This document shows, piece by piece, positions 1-11,360 of a stretch of 64,000 bases of DNA (positions are counted from its first letter, which is position 1; each line of letters begins with the position of its first letter). The stretch comes from Mactra quadrangularis (lineage: Eukaryota > Mollusca > Bivalvia > Venerida > Mactridae): NCBI GenBank assembly GCA_025267735.1, contig CM046304.1, positions 27,469,381 to 27,533,380 of the forward strand. The letters are read 5' to 3'. The notes below the pieces were generated by a model. That model saw only the letters and a program-made list of their open reading frames with translations. It had not been told where the DNA came from and did not search any database. The position numbers and the translations under genes were made by a program.

Positions 1-132
1 ACAAATAAATATAGATATAGAGCATGTTTACAATCCTTGTTCATTCCTCAGACACACAAGCGTTCTATGAGTATGATATACTTTTGTTTGACTTAACAAC
101 GCGCATGGTACGAACAAAACTTAAACTTTTTA

Positions 133-418
133 CTTTTTTAATGGGTCTAACGCCGTGTCAACACAAATTAGGTCATTTTACGGCGCCCAGCGCACCTAAT
201 CTAGCTTTCATTGACCCTTGTCTATAACCAGTACTCACATACCCTTCCACAAGGCCGGAAACTTCTCCATATTATCTGATCAATGGAGGAAAATTAACAT
301 TTTGTCAAATATTCATGAATGGTAAAACCTCCCCTGGCGGGATTCGAACCCGTACCTCCTTCAGGACACGAGATTCCAAATTCCGGCGCACTACCAACTG
401 CGCTATCTACCCGGGTTA
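133..418 (-). repeat. tRNA-derived SINE, family A (near full length)
   Basis: Read on the minus strand, the element starts with a tRNA-like head holding an intact A box (TAGCGCAGTTGG) and B box (GGTTCGAATCC), the internal RNA polymerase III promoter. A body of about 200 bases follows, and the element ends in a tail related to GGCGTTAAACCCA. Relatives lie at 16880, 19262, 42298, 46163, 51915 and 61838. The A-to-B distance is longer than in a true tRNA, so this is not a tRNA gene. Confidence 0.85.
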
Positions 419-1970
419 CAAAACTTATACAATAGATGTAGTATATTACTAACTACTCAACATAAGATGCACATGAACTGTGGAAACATAACAGGTTTCA
501 GCACTGACGGATACCAAAATTCAGAATATTAAACAGGATTTTATAGAAGGAACGGGACATGGAGATGACGGAAGGAAAACGGCACTGAATGAATATCTGC
601 TTATCACAGAATAAACTTATGAATAGTGATCTGACAGCTGATAACTAACTTCATGGATATCATACATACAGGAAATTGTAACATGAAAAGAGTAAGCCAT
701 ATTTTGAAAAGAGAGGGTTTGTAAATTTGTTCTTGTACTTCTTGTATATTTATAAATTATGATATGCTGTCATTTGTTATATGTAATCATTGTATGTTGC
801 AATAGATTGTTTACATATCATCATTTGATGTACATGTACCATGTTTCTACTGTATATAGATGTGTTTTTTTATAATAAATGTATCCATTCTGTAACAATG
901 TGTCAATAACTATTGCTGTGGACCCAACTCATTAACAAACTGTTGGGTTTGAAAATACAAAAGGATCATAAAACGGGTAAATATAATTTATGATGTGATT
1001 TAAACGTATTCATTGCTTGTCATTTGTAATTAGCCCGGCTTAGAATGGGCAACTTATCTTAAAGAAACATTAAGGAAATACAAAGGGTATTAAGTGTTTT
1101 TAAGGAAATACAAAGGGTATTAAGTGTGTTTACAGACTGGTACATAGGCTTGTAATAATATACATGTATATTGTTTTATATTGACTGTAAATGCTAAGAT
1201 GGGCAAATAAAGGGCACATAGTTGTAATGGAATGGTGATTGTACGAGAGTATACGTTAAGTTGTTATATAAATTAAGGTCCTAATATGCTGTTTAAGAGT
1301 ATTACAAGAAAAGGGACATTTGGACCTGATGTACTTTAACTTATACCAATAGTACAATATATCTTACACCGTATACTTTATAAAATTTGTATTTACACGA
1401 ACAAGTTTAAATAATATGTAATCCAGTCAGAGAAAAATTATAATTAAATTGAGACAATATGATCATTTGCACTGATTGTATGCACACGTTAACTATCTCT
1501 TTCAAAAATAAAAATATTGCAACATAAAATTTAATAAAAAAAATAACGATGATAACACAATAAATTAAAAAAAACCTGAATGTGTTTTATTTTAACAATA
1601 GCATTCCAGTAAATAAATTCATGTTCTAATAAATCAGCAGAGCTCTGTGAAGCATGCAGCTCTATATCAATTACCAATTTCTATGTACAATACAAACTAT
1701 AACAAAATGCTGGTATTAATAAACATATCCAAATTGACATATTCATTAATTTATAATCTGAAAACCAATCAGTTAAGTTATATACATAAATGAACTATAC
1801 CAAAGTACCTTCCATATCCATGCTACCAACAACATAATTCATTATACATAGATTGTTTGTAGACTTTTGATTCAAAGAAACCGAAAGTTTTAAATATTCC
1901 ATATATTTCTTTCAAATTTGTTTTAAGCATATACATGTAAGCAGCACCCTAGCCAGACTTAGTACTATGA
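419..1970. other. AT-rich intergenic DNA
   Basis: No gene, RNA or dispersed repeat is recognised here. The only structure is an exact-length direct duplication at 1071-1130, listed separately. Confidence 0.5.
1071..1130. repeat. 30-bp tandem duplication
   Basis: Two adjacent 30-base copies begin TAAGGAAATACAAAGGGTAT and are nearly identical, which suggests a recent slippage or duplication event. Confidence 0.9.
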
Positions 1971-1972
1971 AC

Positions 1973-2160
1973 ACTTTGTCCATTTAACCATATACAGTAA
2001 ATAGTACCTTATGAACTTGGTACATCATTTCTACTTTTTGTCCATATAACCATATACAGTAAATAGTACCTTATGAACTTGGTACATCATTTCTACTTTT
2101 TGTCCATATAACCATATACAGTAAATAGTACCTTATGAACTTGGTACATCATTTCTACTG
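1973..2160. repeat. 62-bp tandem repeat, three copies
   Basis: The phrase ACCATATACAGTAAATAG recurs at 1987, 2049 and 2111, giving a period of exactly 62 bases. The copies are almost identical. The last one runs into the next minisatellite at 2165. Confidence 0.95.
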
Positions 2161-2164
2161 TTTG

Positions 2165-2735
2165 ATAAAGTAATTCTAAACTAGCTATCATCCCATAAAA
2201 TGGGTCCTTCACTAGACTACTCAGAATAGTGCGTATAATTAATATGTATAACTCTGATCTAGCTATCCTCCCATAGATGGGCCCTTCACTAGATTGCTCA
2301 GAATTATGTTTCACAAATAATTCCGATCTAGCTATCCTCCCATAAATGGGCCCTTCACTAGATTGCTCAGAATTATCTGTTTTCCTCTATAATTCCGATC
2401 TAGCTATCCTCCCATAAAATGGGCCCTTCACTAGACTGCTCAGAATTATGTTTCACAAATAATTCCGATCTAGCTATCCTCCCATAAATGGGCCCTTCAC
2501 TAGATTGCTCAGAATTATCTGTTTTCTCTCTATAATTCCGATCTAGCTATCCTCCCATAAAATGGGTCCTTCACCAGATTGCTCAGAATTATGTTTACAA
2601 ATAATTCCGATCTAGTTATCCTCCCATAAATGGGCCCTTCACTAGATTGCTCAGAATTATCTGTTTTGCCTCTATAATTCCGATCTAGCTATCCTCCCAT
2701 AAAATGGGCCCTTCACTAGATTGCTCAGAATTATA
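2165..2735. repeat. Palindrome-rich minisatellite, about 70-bp unit, eight copies
   Basis: Each unit contains CTAGCTATCCTCCCATAAA, then TGGGCCCTTCACTAGATTG, then CTCAGAATTAT. The core TCCCATAAAATGGG is self-complementary, and the unit ends (AATTCCGATCTAG and CTAGATTGCTCAGAATT) are inverted relative to each other, so each unit can fold into a hairpin. Spacers alternate between GTTTCACAAAT-like and CTGTTTTCCTCT-like forms, making a dimer of about 141 bases the real repeating unit. Confidence 0.92.
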
Positions 2736-2739
2736 GACA

Positions 2740-3565
2740 TTTTTCATTGTTTTTGAAATAAGAAATATAAAGTTTCATACTGGACTCCTTTATCAAGTCA
2801 ACTATCATTAAGTACATCGTTATCAAGCATCATTAGTACTTCTTACATGTATTTATAAGTGCTTTTTTATTTTATTAAAGGATCGAGAAAACTTTATCAA
2901 CATACAATGTACAATGAAAATGTTATCAGATCTATGAACGCGTAGGCATGAGTATAGATCATTTATGTATGTTAAAAAGTATACTATATAGTCATCATAA
3001 ACAGACTGTTTATATAATTTGTATTGTGCCAGAGAATTGATAAATTTGGTACAGAGTCAACAGCTTAAATGACCTTATGATTTCAGCAAGACTTACTTGT
3101 GCTTAAAAGTTATCATCCTAAGGATGACATGTATATAAAAAAAATTATTGATTCCATATACATATTATAAAAATACAAAACTACTGAAAATATGTGACCA
3201 TTCTTTTTATATGTTTAATTAACGTTAAATACAACTAATTTATAAACAATATTGTAAACGATAGATCCCAACAAATAGTATAACAAAAAAATCCTATCGA
3301 TTTGATGCATATTTACACATTCTACGAGTATATTCATTTCAGATAAAAAAAGTTTGTGAATTTTCCAATGGTTTCTTAAAATTATGTAGTCATATTTTAT
3401 TATTTTATTTAACATTTGAGAACTGTCATAACTATTTGTATTGTAAAAATGTTGCACATGCAGTTATATAACTCCATAATGGAATAAGACTATGCATAAA
3501 GATATTTATATTAAAGATAGACCACTACATGAAAATGCAAATGCGGATTAAGTGCTAAAAGGGCG
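2740..3565. other. AT-rich intergenic DNA
   Basis: No gene or recognised repeat is seen. An 80-codon open frame at 3215-3457 on the minus strand has no protein-like features and is not called. Confidence 0.45.
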
Positions 3566-3569
3566 GCTA

Positions 3570-6500
3570 TGATCGTTTTTAAGACAGATACCTAGTAAGG
3601 ACCTAATGACATGTCATATTGTTTGTATGTTATCTTATTAAAGACGGATACCGACTTGAGAATAAGGACAGTCTGAATGAACAATATGTTAAATTGAATG
3701 AAAAATATTTCGTTCAAAAATAGAAACCCACGGGAAAATAAAGACCAAAGATGTAGTGTTTAACTTGTTTTCTAACCTACATGAGGGTTTTAATATGACA
3801 TGTCATATTGTGTGTATATTATCTCAATTAAAGACATATATTTAACTAAAATTAAGAAAATATTGACGTGCCATATTTTTGCATAATAAATTAAAGAAAC
3901 ATACATGAGAGTAATGAAAGAATGACATGTCATATTGTGTGTATGTTAGCTTAATTGAAAATAGATACTGACCTGAGAATAAGAAAATATTGACTTGTCA
4001 TATTGTAAGAATGGTATCTTAATTGAAGACAGAAACCTACATGAGAATAATGCTAGAATTACATGTCATATCGTGTGAATATAATCTTAATTAAAGACAG
4101 AAACCTACACCAGAGTTATAAAAGAATGACATGTCATATTGTGTGTATGTTATTTTTAATTTGAGACAGATATTTACCTGAAAATAAAGGAAATCATGAC
4201 ATATTAAATTGTGAGTATGATATCCAAGTTGAAGGTAGAAACCAATATGAGAGTAATGATATGATGTTATTCACATATCATTTAGTGTGTATTTTATCTT
4301 CATTGAAAAAAAAACGTACATGAGAGTAATGATAGAATTGAAGACTGATACTTACCTGAGAATATGGAAAGTATGATAGTCATATTTTATGTTTTCTTAA
4401 TTTAAGATAGAAATGTACATGAGAGTTATAATAGAATAACATGTCATATTGTGTGTATGTTATCTTAATGGTTGATAGAAACCTACATGGGAATAATGAT
4501 ATAATGACATGTCTTATAGTGTGTATGGTATCTTAATTGAAAACAGAAACCTAATTGAGAGTAATGATAGAATGACATGTCATATTATGTGTATTTTATC
4601 TTACTTAAAGACAAATACTTACCTGATAATAAGGGAAGAAATGACATGCCATATTGTATGTTATCTTAATTGAAGACAGATACCTACATGAGAGTAATGA
4701 TAGAATGACATGTCATATTGTGAGTATGTTATCTTAAATGAAAACAGAAATCTACATCACAGTTTTTATAGAATGGCATGCTATATTGAGTGTATGTTAT
4801 CTTAATTAAAGACAGATACTTACCTGATAATAAGGGAAGGAATGACATGCCATATTGTGTGTATGTTATCTTAATTTAAGACAGAAACCTACATCAGAAT
4901 AATGATAGAATAACATGTCTTATAGTATGTATGATATCTTAATTAAAGATAGAAACCTACAAGAGAGTATTGATAGAATGACACGCCTTTTTGTGTGTAT
5001 GATATCTTAATTGAAGATATAAACTTACTTGGGAAGAATGATAGAATGACATGTCAAATTGTGTGTACGTTATCTTAAAGGACAGAAACCTACATCAGAG
5101 TAATGATAGAATGACATGTCATATTGAGTGTATGTTATCTTAATTAAAGAGAGAAACCTACATGAGAGTAATGATAGAATGACATGTCATATTATGTGTA
5201 TGTTATCTAACTTAAAGAAAGATACTTACCTGATAATAAGGGAAGAAATGACATGCCATATTGTGTGTATGTTATCTTAATTGGAGACAGAAACCTACAT
5301 GAGAGTAATGATAGAATGACATGTCATATTGTGTGTATGTTATCTTAAATGAAAACAGAATTCTACATCAGAGTAATGATAGAATGGCATGTCATATTGA
5401 GTGTATGTTATCTTAATTAAAGATAGAAACCTACATAAGAGTAATGATAGAATGACATGTGATATTATGTGCATGTTATCTTACTAAAGACAGATACTTA
5501 CCTGATAATAAGGGGAGAAATTGCATGCCATATTGTGTGTATGTTATGTTATTTGAAGACAGAAACCTACATGAGAGTAATGATAGAATGACATGTCATA
5601 TTGTGTGCACGTTATCTTACTTAAAGACAGATACCAACACGAGAGTAATGATAGAGTGACATGTCTTATTGAGTGTATGTTATCTTAATTAAAGACAGAA
5701 ACCTACATGAGAGTAATGATAGAATGACATGTCATATTATGTGTATATTTTCATACTTAAAGACAGAAACTTACCTGAAAATAAGGGAAGAAATGACATG
5801 CCATATTGTGTGAATGTTATCTAAATTGAAGACAGAAACCTACATGAGAGTAATGATAGAATGACATGTCATATTGTGTGTATGTGATCTTAAATGAAAA
5901 CAGAAATCTACATCAGAGTAATTATAGAATGGCATGCCATATTGTGTGTATGTTATCTGATTGAAGACAGAAACCTACATGAGAGTTATGATAGAATGAC
6001 ATGTCATATTGAGTGTATGTTATTTTAATTAAAGACAGATACTTACCTGATAATAAGGGAAGGAACGACATGCCATATTGTGTGTATGTTATCTTAATTA
6101 AAAACAAAAACCTACATCGGAATAATGATAGAATAACATGTTTTATAGTATGTATGATATCTTAATTGAAGATAGAAACCTACAAGAGAGTATTGATAGA
6201 ATGACATGCCTTTTTGTGTGTATGATATCTTATTTGAAGACATAAACTTACTTGGGAAGAATGATAGAATGACATGTCATATTGTGTGTACGATATCTTA
6301 AATGAAAACAGAAACCTACATCAGAGTAATGATAGAATGACATGTCATATTGAGTGTATGTTATCTTAATTAAAGACAGAAACCTACATGAGAGTAATGA
6401 TAGAATAACATGTCATATAATGTGTATGCTATCTTACTTAAAGACAGATACCTACCTGATAATAAGGGAAGAAATGACATGCCATATTGTGTGTATGTTA

Positions 6501-7200
6501 TCTTATTTGAAGACAGAAACCTACACGAGAGTAATGATAGAATGACATGTCATATTGTGTGTATGTTATCTTAATTGAAGATAGAAACCTACATGAGAGT
6601 AATGATAGAATGACATGTAATATTATGTGTATGCTATCTTACTTAAAGACAGATACTTACCTGATAATAAGGGAAGAAATGACATGCCATATTGTGTGTA
6701 TGTTATCTTAATTGGAGACAGAAACCTACATGAGAGTAATGATAGAATGACATGTCATATTGTGTGTATGTTATCTTAAATGAAAACAGAAATCTACATC
6801 AAAGTAATGATAGAATGGCATGTCATATTAAGTGTTTGTTATCTTAATTAAAGATAGAAACCTACATAAGAGTAATGAATGAATGACATGTCATATTATG
6901 TGTATGTTATCTTACTAAAGAAAGATACTTACCTGATAATAAGGGAAGAAATTGCATGCCATATTGTGTGTATGTTATCTTATTTGAAGATAGAAATCTA
7001 CATGAGAGTAATGATAGAATGACATGTCATATTGTGTGTATGTGATCTTATTTGAAGACAGAAACCTACACGAGAGTAATGATAGAATGACATGCCATAT
7101 TGTGTGTATGTTATCTTATTTGAAGACAGAAACCTACACGAGAGTAATGGTAGAATGATATGTCATATTGTGTGTATGTTATCTTAATTTGAGACATAGG
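3570..7200. repeat. Satellite array of about 68-bp monomers with higher-order structure
   Basis: About 50 head-to-tail monomers carry the phrases GATAGAATGACATGTCATAT, TGTGTGTATGTTATCTTAAT and GAAGACAGAAACCTACATG. The edges, before about 4200 and after 7190, are strongly diverged, while the centre is homogeneous. A monomer variant with ACCTGATAATAAGGGAAG and ACATGCC recurs every 3, 4 or 6 monomers. Longer blocks are copied at offsets of about 1223 and 1431 bases. Open frames inside it (5459-5659, 5922-6107 and 6354-6545) are by-products of the repeat. Confidence 0.97.
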
Positions 7201-8740
7201 TCTTCATGACAATAAGAGTCAATCGACATTTACTATTATGTAAATTACATGTATCATTATTGAAGATGTGAACATACATGAGAGTAAAGACTATAGATGT
7301 CAATTTCTATGCATATTTTTATAAGACGGACACCAACCTGAGAATAATGACAAAAAGACATGGCATAGTGTACTCGTATAAGAGTTACCTTATTCAAAGA
7401 TTTAAACTTGAGAATAAGGACCGAAGATGTCAATCCAAAATATTTTTTCTTTAAATTAATTCGTCAAAGAACTATAAAATGGCACTATACCATGTATTAG
7501 AGACAAACAGAAATGCTTGATATCCACAATTCTTTCTGGTAATATGAGACAGGCAAATCAGTAGGGCATTTAACATCATATACAAAACAGTAATATGGCA
7601 GGACCATGCTTATAACGAAGCAAATACTTTTGCATGTCTATACCCGGAGATGTTTCCACAGTCATTAAATTAAAATACATGTAAATGTGTAAGTTTATGT
7701 TTGATTGCTAAAATTATCCAACTAATCATTAAATACTTAAAGCTTACACTTAAGACAGGAAGTAAACAAGAGGCGATGTTGATTTTCCCATATTTTAAGA
7801 TACCTGCTACGGTGCAAACCAATAATAGTATAAACCTATAATGATATTTTGCTGTTACCTTTTTGAACGCGCAGGCATTATGGCTGGTTATATTTTAAGA
7901 TCTAAATAAAGGACACACAACTCGATCACCTAATAATTACGAATTCAAATCACTTCAGTACCATAATAAATATATTCATGATTATGCATGAACTATGTTA
8001 ATTGAAAAGCTGATTTCTGCAAAACTTTGATTTAATAAAAAAGTCTACCTTTAGTGGGTTATTATCTCCTTTTGGTTTGAATAGTTAGATTGGCCTATTA
8101 TCTCCTAAAAAGCCTAATAGAGTTACGTATGCCAAAAAATTAAGTATAGATAATAACAAAAACACAAACGTGTGGTCAAGAATATTTTAGTGAATTCTTA
8201 CTTTAAACTCATAAAATGAAAACTTAGAAAATCGTGAAAGCAGATTCGTGTCAGTGACCAATGAACACCTTCGTTATTTGTATGACATAAAATTACATTT
8301 TAGACCTATCTGATTTAAATCCTATCTAAAATTATTCGCTTCGCGGCATACTCGTTTATTTTACGACAGCGGTCTATAGAAAATCTGTTTACAGAGATTG
8401 ATTTAAGACACGTATTACTACAATAAATATATCAGTCATTTGTATATAATACAGTCTCATTTGTAATGATAACATGGTTAAAGTCAGTTTTAGAATGTTT
8501 TAAATACTTTAATAGACAATAGCAACACATCCGTTACAAATTTATAGCGCCCCAAAAGAAAACGTACCAACGTCCTCGTTGTTCAGTAGTAACCATTCAA
8601 TCCCATGCATACATACGATTTAACCAGCACAATTACAACAATGGGACCCAACTAAAGGACCATTTTCTATAATCACTACAATCAATCGCTCAATTTCCTA
8701 AGCTAGCTAAACAGCACGCTTCATTCTTACATAATACCCT
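7201..8740. other. AT-rich intergenic DNA
   Basis: Decayed satellite phrases continue to about 7440. After that no gene, RNA or clear repeat is seen. Confidence 0.45.
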
Positions 8741-8749
8741 AAGTAAACT

Positions 8750-8945
8750 CTTCCATTTTCTGCACTTTCTGAGTAAGCCACAACCTACTTCCCTTGTTTT
8801 TCCAAAGTAGAACCCAAAGAAAATTTATACTGTTCTTAATTGAACCCAATTTTACTAATTGTAACCCGATAAAAATCCATGGTCCGAACTAGGATTCGAA
8901 CCCACGACCTCTAGAGTCGTAAGCGGACACTCTACCACGTTGCCA
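8750..8945 (-). repeat. tRNA-derived SINE, family D
   Basis: The minus strand at 8884-8944 reads as a tRNA-like head (GGTAGAGTG, then GGGTTCGAATCC as B box). No matching 5' acceptor stem is visible, so it is not an intact tRNA. The adjoining body at 8750-8850 shares phrases (TGAGTAAGCC, CCCTTRTTTTTCCAA, GAACCCAAAG) with 9045-9140. Confidence 0.65.
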
Positions 8946-9044
8946 TAAAAGCTAGCTTGAAGGCAAGGAGTACAAGTGCCGTATTTTACCTCTGCTATAT
9001 AACCAAAAACATCTTATTTCCACAGAATACTTCAAGAGATTCCT

Positions 9045-9140
9045 TCCATTTTCTGAGTAAGCCTACACCTATTTCCCTTATTTTTCCAATGTTGAACCCA
9101 AAGCAAATTCTTACAGTTCTTAAGCGAGCCCCAACTTACT
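9045..9140 (-). repeat. Partial second copy of the family D body
   Basis: It repeats TTCCATTTTCTGAGTAAGCC, CCTTATTTTTCCAATG and GAACCCAAAGCAAATTC from the 8750-8850 segment, but without the tRNA-like head. Confidence 0.65.
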
Positions 9141-9194
9141 CCACCCAAAGAAAACCCACCCACTATCCCCAATTTACCCAAACATGTTTGTCTT

Positions 9195-10330
9195 AACTAG
9201 ATAAAACTGATATGAAATCTACAAGCCAGTAAGAATACAAATAATAGTGACCAAAGCATTTCGAACCTCTGATGCTGGGGGATATGAAGCCAATGACTCT
9301 TAAAAACCCCAACAGACCGAACCCTCATCATGGCGGGGATGGGACAGATGGGAGGGATATGCATGCTGGACCTGAGATATTGGTGCAAATCTCAGGTCAG
9401 ACACGGACAACCTAAGGACCAAAGAAAAACGAAACATAAATTACAATAAATTAAGCAACAACAAATGTAAATAAAGTAAAATGTAAACGAAAGTTAAATG
9501 AACAAGAAATGTCATTTGTTAATAAACGAAGTAAATGCTACACAAGTTCATCAATTGGATAAAGAATAAGTCAGTTACTGTACACAAACGAACTCACCCC
9601 CACCCGCATACCTTCACACACGCACGCACGGACATACAACGCTTACACGCAGCACATCCCCACATACTAAGAGAAACTGACTTATTCAATAGCCAACGAA
9701 AGTGTCATGTACAGTTTTAAAAACGAATTTAAAGTTAATTTGGGTCCGTCCGCTCTACAATGATGCATTAACGATAATGATGCGAAAACACCGGGATGTG
9801 ACTCTTCATCCCTGAAAGAGTGATTTTAGAGCCGAAAATGAGTCAAATTTTGATAAAATTCCCAATACAATTCATGTTAGGAGTTTTACTTATTTATAAA
9901 AATCTTGCCATTTTCGTTGTTGCCAAAGATGGGTTGTCTCTTGATTGCAAAATCAGCACTAGAAAGTTTGAACGCTACCTTAAATGGAAAATTAACAAAT
10001 ACCGAAGTTTATAAACAAATGACATATCAAGAAAGAATATGTGAATAAATAAATAGACACTCACCGATTCTTCACTGTTACTTCTGAAATGTCTTCGAGC
10101 ATATGCTAGTCATAACCAAAGTGTTTCATAGTTACCTTTCAAACCTTACGAAAGTTATTCAATAACAGGTTTTGAATACATCAGCTTTCATAGTAACCTA
10201 ACTCAATACAACAACACCTCAGATGCCATCAGCTGAAAATGAAGTAACAGTTTATCAGTAATATTAAGAGACGAAATTCTGAAATTATCCTCCTTCCTTA
10301 ACTTTCAAGTAAAGATGAAAACAATGGATT
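9195..10330. other. Intergenic DNA with a GC-richer patch
   Basis: The stretch 9240-9400 is less AT-rich than its surroundings and contains the self-complementary pair ACCTGAGAT and ATCTCAGGT around 9371-9395. A CAC-rich low-complexity run is at 9594-9660. No gene is supported. Confidence 0.4.
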
Positions 10331-10337
10331 ACTCTTG

Positions 10338-10571
10338 CACCTTTACACAAAAATTCTTACAAAAAATGATCGTAAGTCAATTTCATAGTTTTTCAGTTCA
10401 AAGTCAGAGGGATAATTAAAATAACTATGATATGATATCTAAACGTTTTACAATAGTCTACATAATCAAATAATATATGGAAATGATTGGCCAAAAAATG
10501 ACCGCTAAAGTTTCTTGCTTTTGACTTACGATGATTCTTGTCGTAAGATATTTTTTGTGAAAAGCGCCACC
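10338..10571. mobile_element. MITE family 1, uninterrupted copy
   Basis: This is a short non-autonomous element with imperfect terminal inverted repeats of about 40 bases. The left arm is CACAAAAATTCTTAC then ATCGTAAGTCAA. The right arm is TTGACTTACGAT then GTCGTAAGATATTTTTTGTG. It has no coding capacity. A second copy at 43122-43587 matches it internally (AAAATAACTATGAT, GGCCAAAAAAT-like, TTTCTTGCTTTTGACTTACG) but carries an insertion. Confidence 0.85.
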
Positions 10572-10748
10572 TAACGTTAAATAAAAGAGGACATTATATT
10601 GTTACATGTATTTATATATGATGAATCTTACTGCATTTCAACATTTTAAGTAGAATAGCGACGATCAATCGTCCTAACCACTGTGTCTGTATGAGCCTCG
10701 ATTTCTGGACCGAATCAATAAAATTAAGCTAGACTTACGCAAATTACA

Positions 10749-10825
10749 TAGAAGCAGTAGTCAAACATCAGGACATTTTTTGGATAAGTAGTGTTAGGTT
10801 CGAATCCCGCAAGGGGCACTAGTAT
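10749..10825 (+). repeat. tRNA-like SINE head (family C-like)
   Basis: AGCAGTAGTC, then GGTTCGAATCCCGCAAGGGG and CACT match the head of family C (compare the minus strand at 35224-35300). The B box is perfect and no clear body follows. A weaker look-alike with CAGGTTCGACCCC lies at 11137-11205. Confidence 0.55.
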
Positions 10826-11360
10826 TTTTCTTAAGTCTTGAATCATCTGTGACTTACACGATGGTATATACGAACCACATGAGTCAAGTCTATAAAACAG
10901 ACTACATATGCATAATTAAAAGCATATTTCAAAACCGAACTTAGTTTAAATGAACTTTAATGTCTAAAAATATACTTCCTTTATCATTTAAGTGAGGACA
11001 TTAATCATTGTCATCAAACCAATCTTGATCATATCACAGTAGTGATTCCGGCCACAACATTGATCCACTTCATGAACTCATACAATCTGAAAACAAGATA
11101 TTGTAAATATAAACAGAAAAAAGTACATGAAAGCAAGGGCAGTAGTTCTAATGTAGGGCATTGATAAAGAAGTACCAGGTTCGACCCCATACCAAGTACA
11201 CTGTTTATTTTCTATATCAAGAAAGTTGTCTGTTGTTACTTCACTTAATCCAGAAGCCTAAACGAGCACTTTGGTTAGGCCGTCAATGTGTTATTTCAAA
11301 CAAGCTCAACAATTTAATATGGTGACATAAGTTTTTTATAATGATTCGTTTAAAAATAAA

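Noticed and set aside
330..418. Possible tRNA gene (A and B boxes intact)
   Set aside because: The spacing between boxes is too long, no acceptor stem pairs, and the sequence continues into a SINE body found in several copies.
3570..7200. CRISPR-like array of regular repeats
   Set aside because: The repeats are contiguous with no unique spacers, and the genome is animal.
8884..8945. Possible tRNA gene on the minus strand
   Set aside because: The B box and anticodon-arm region look right, but no matching 5' acceptor stem is present and a repeat body adjoins it.
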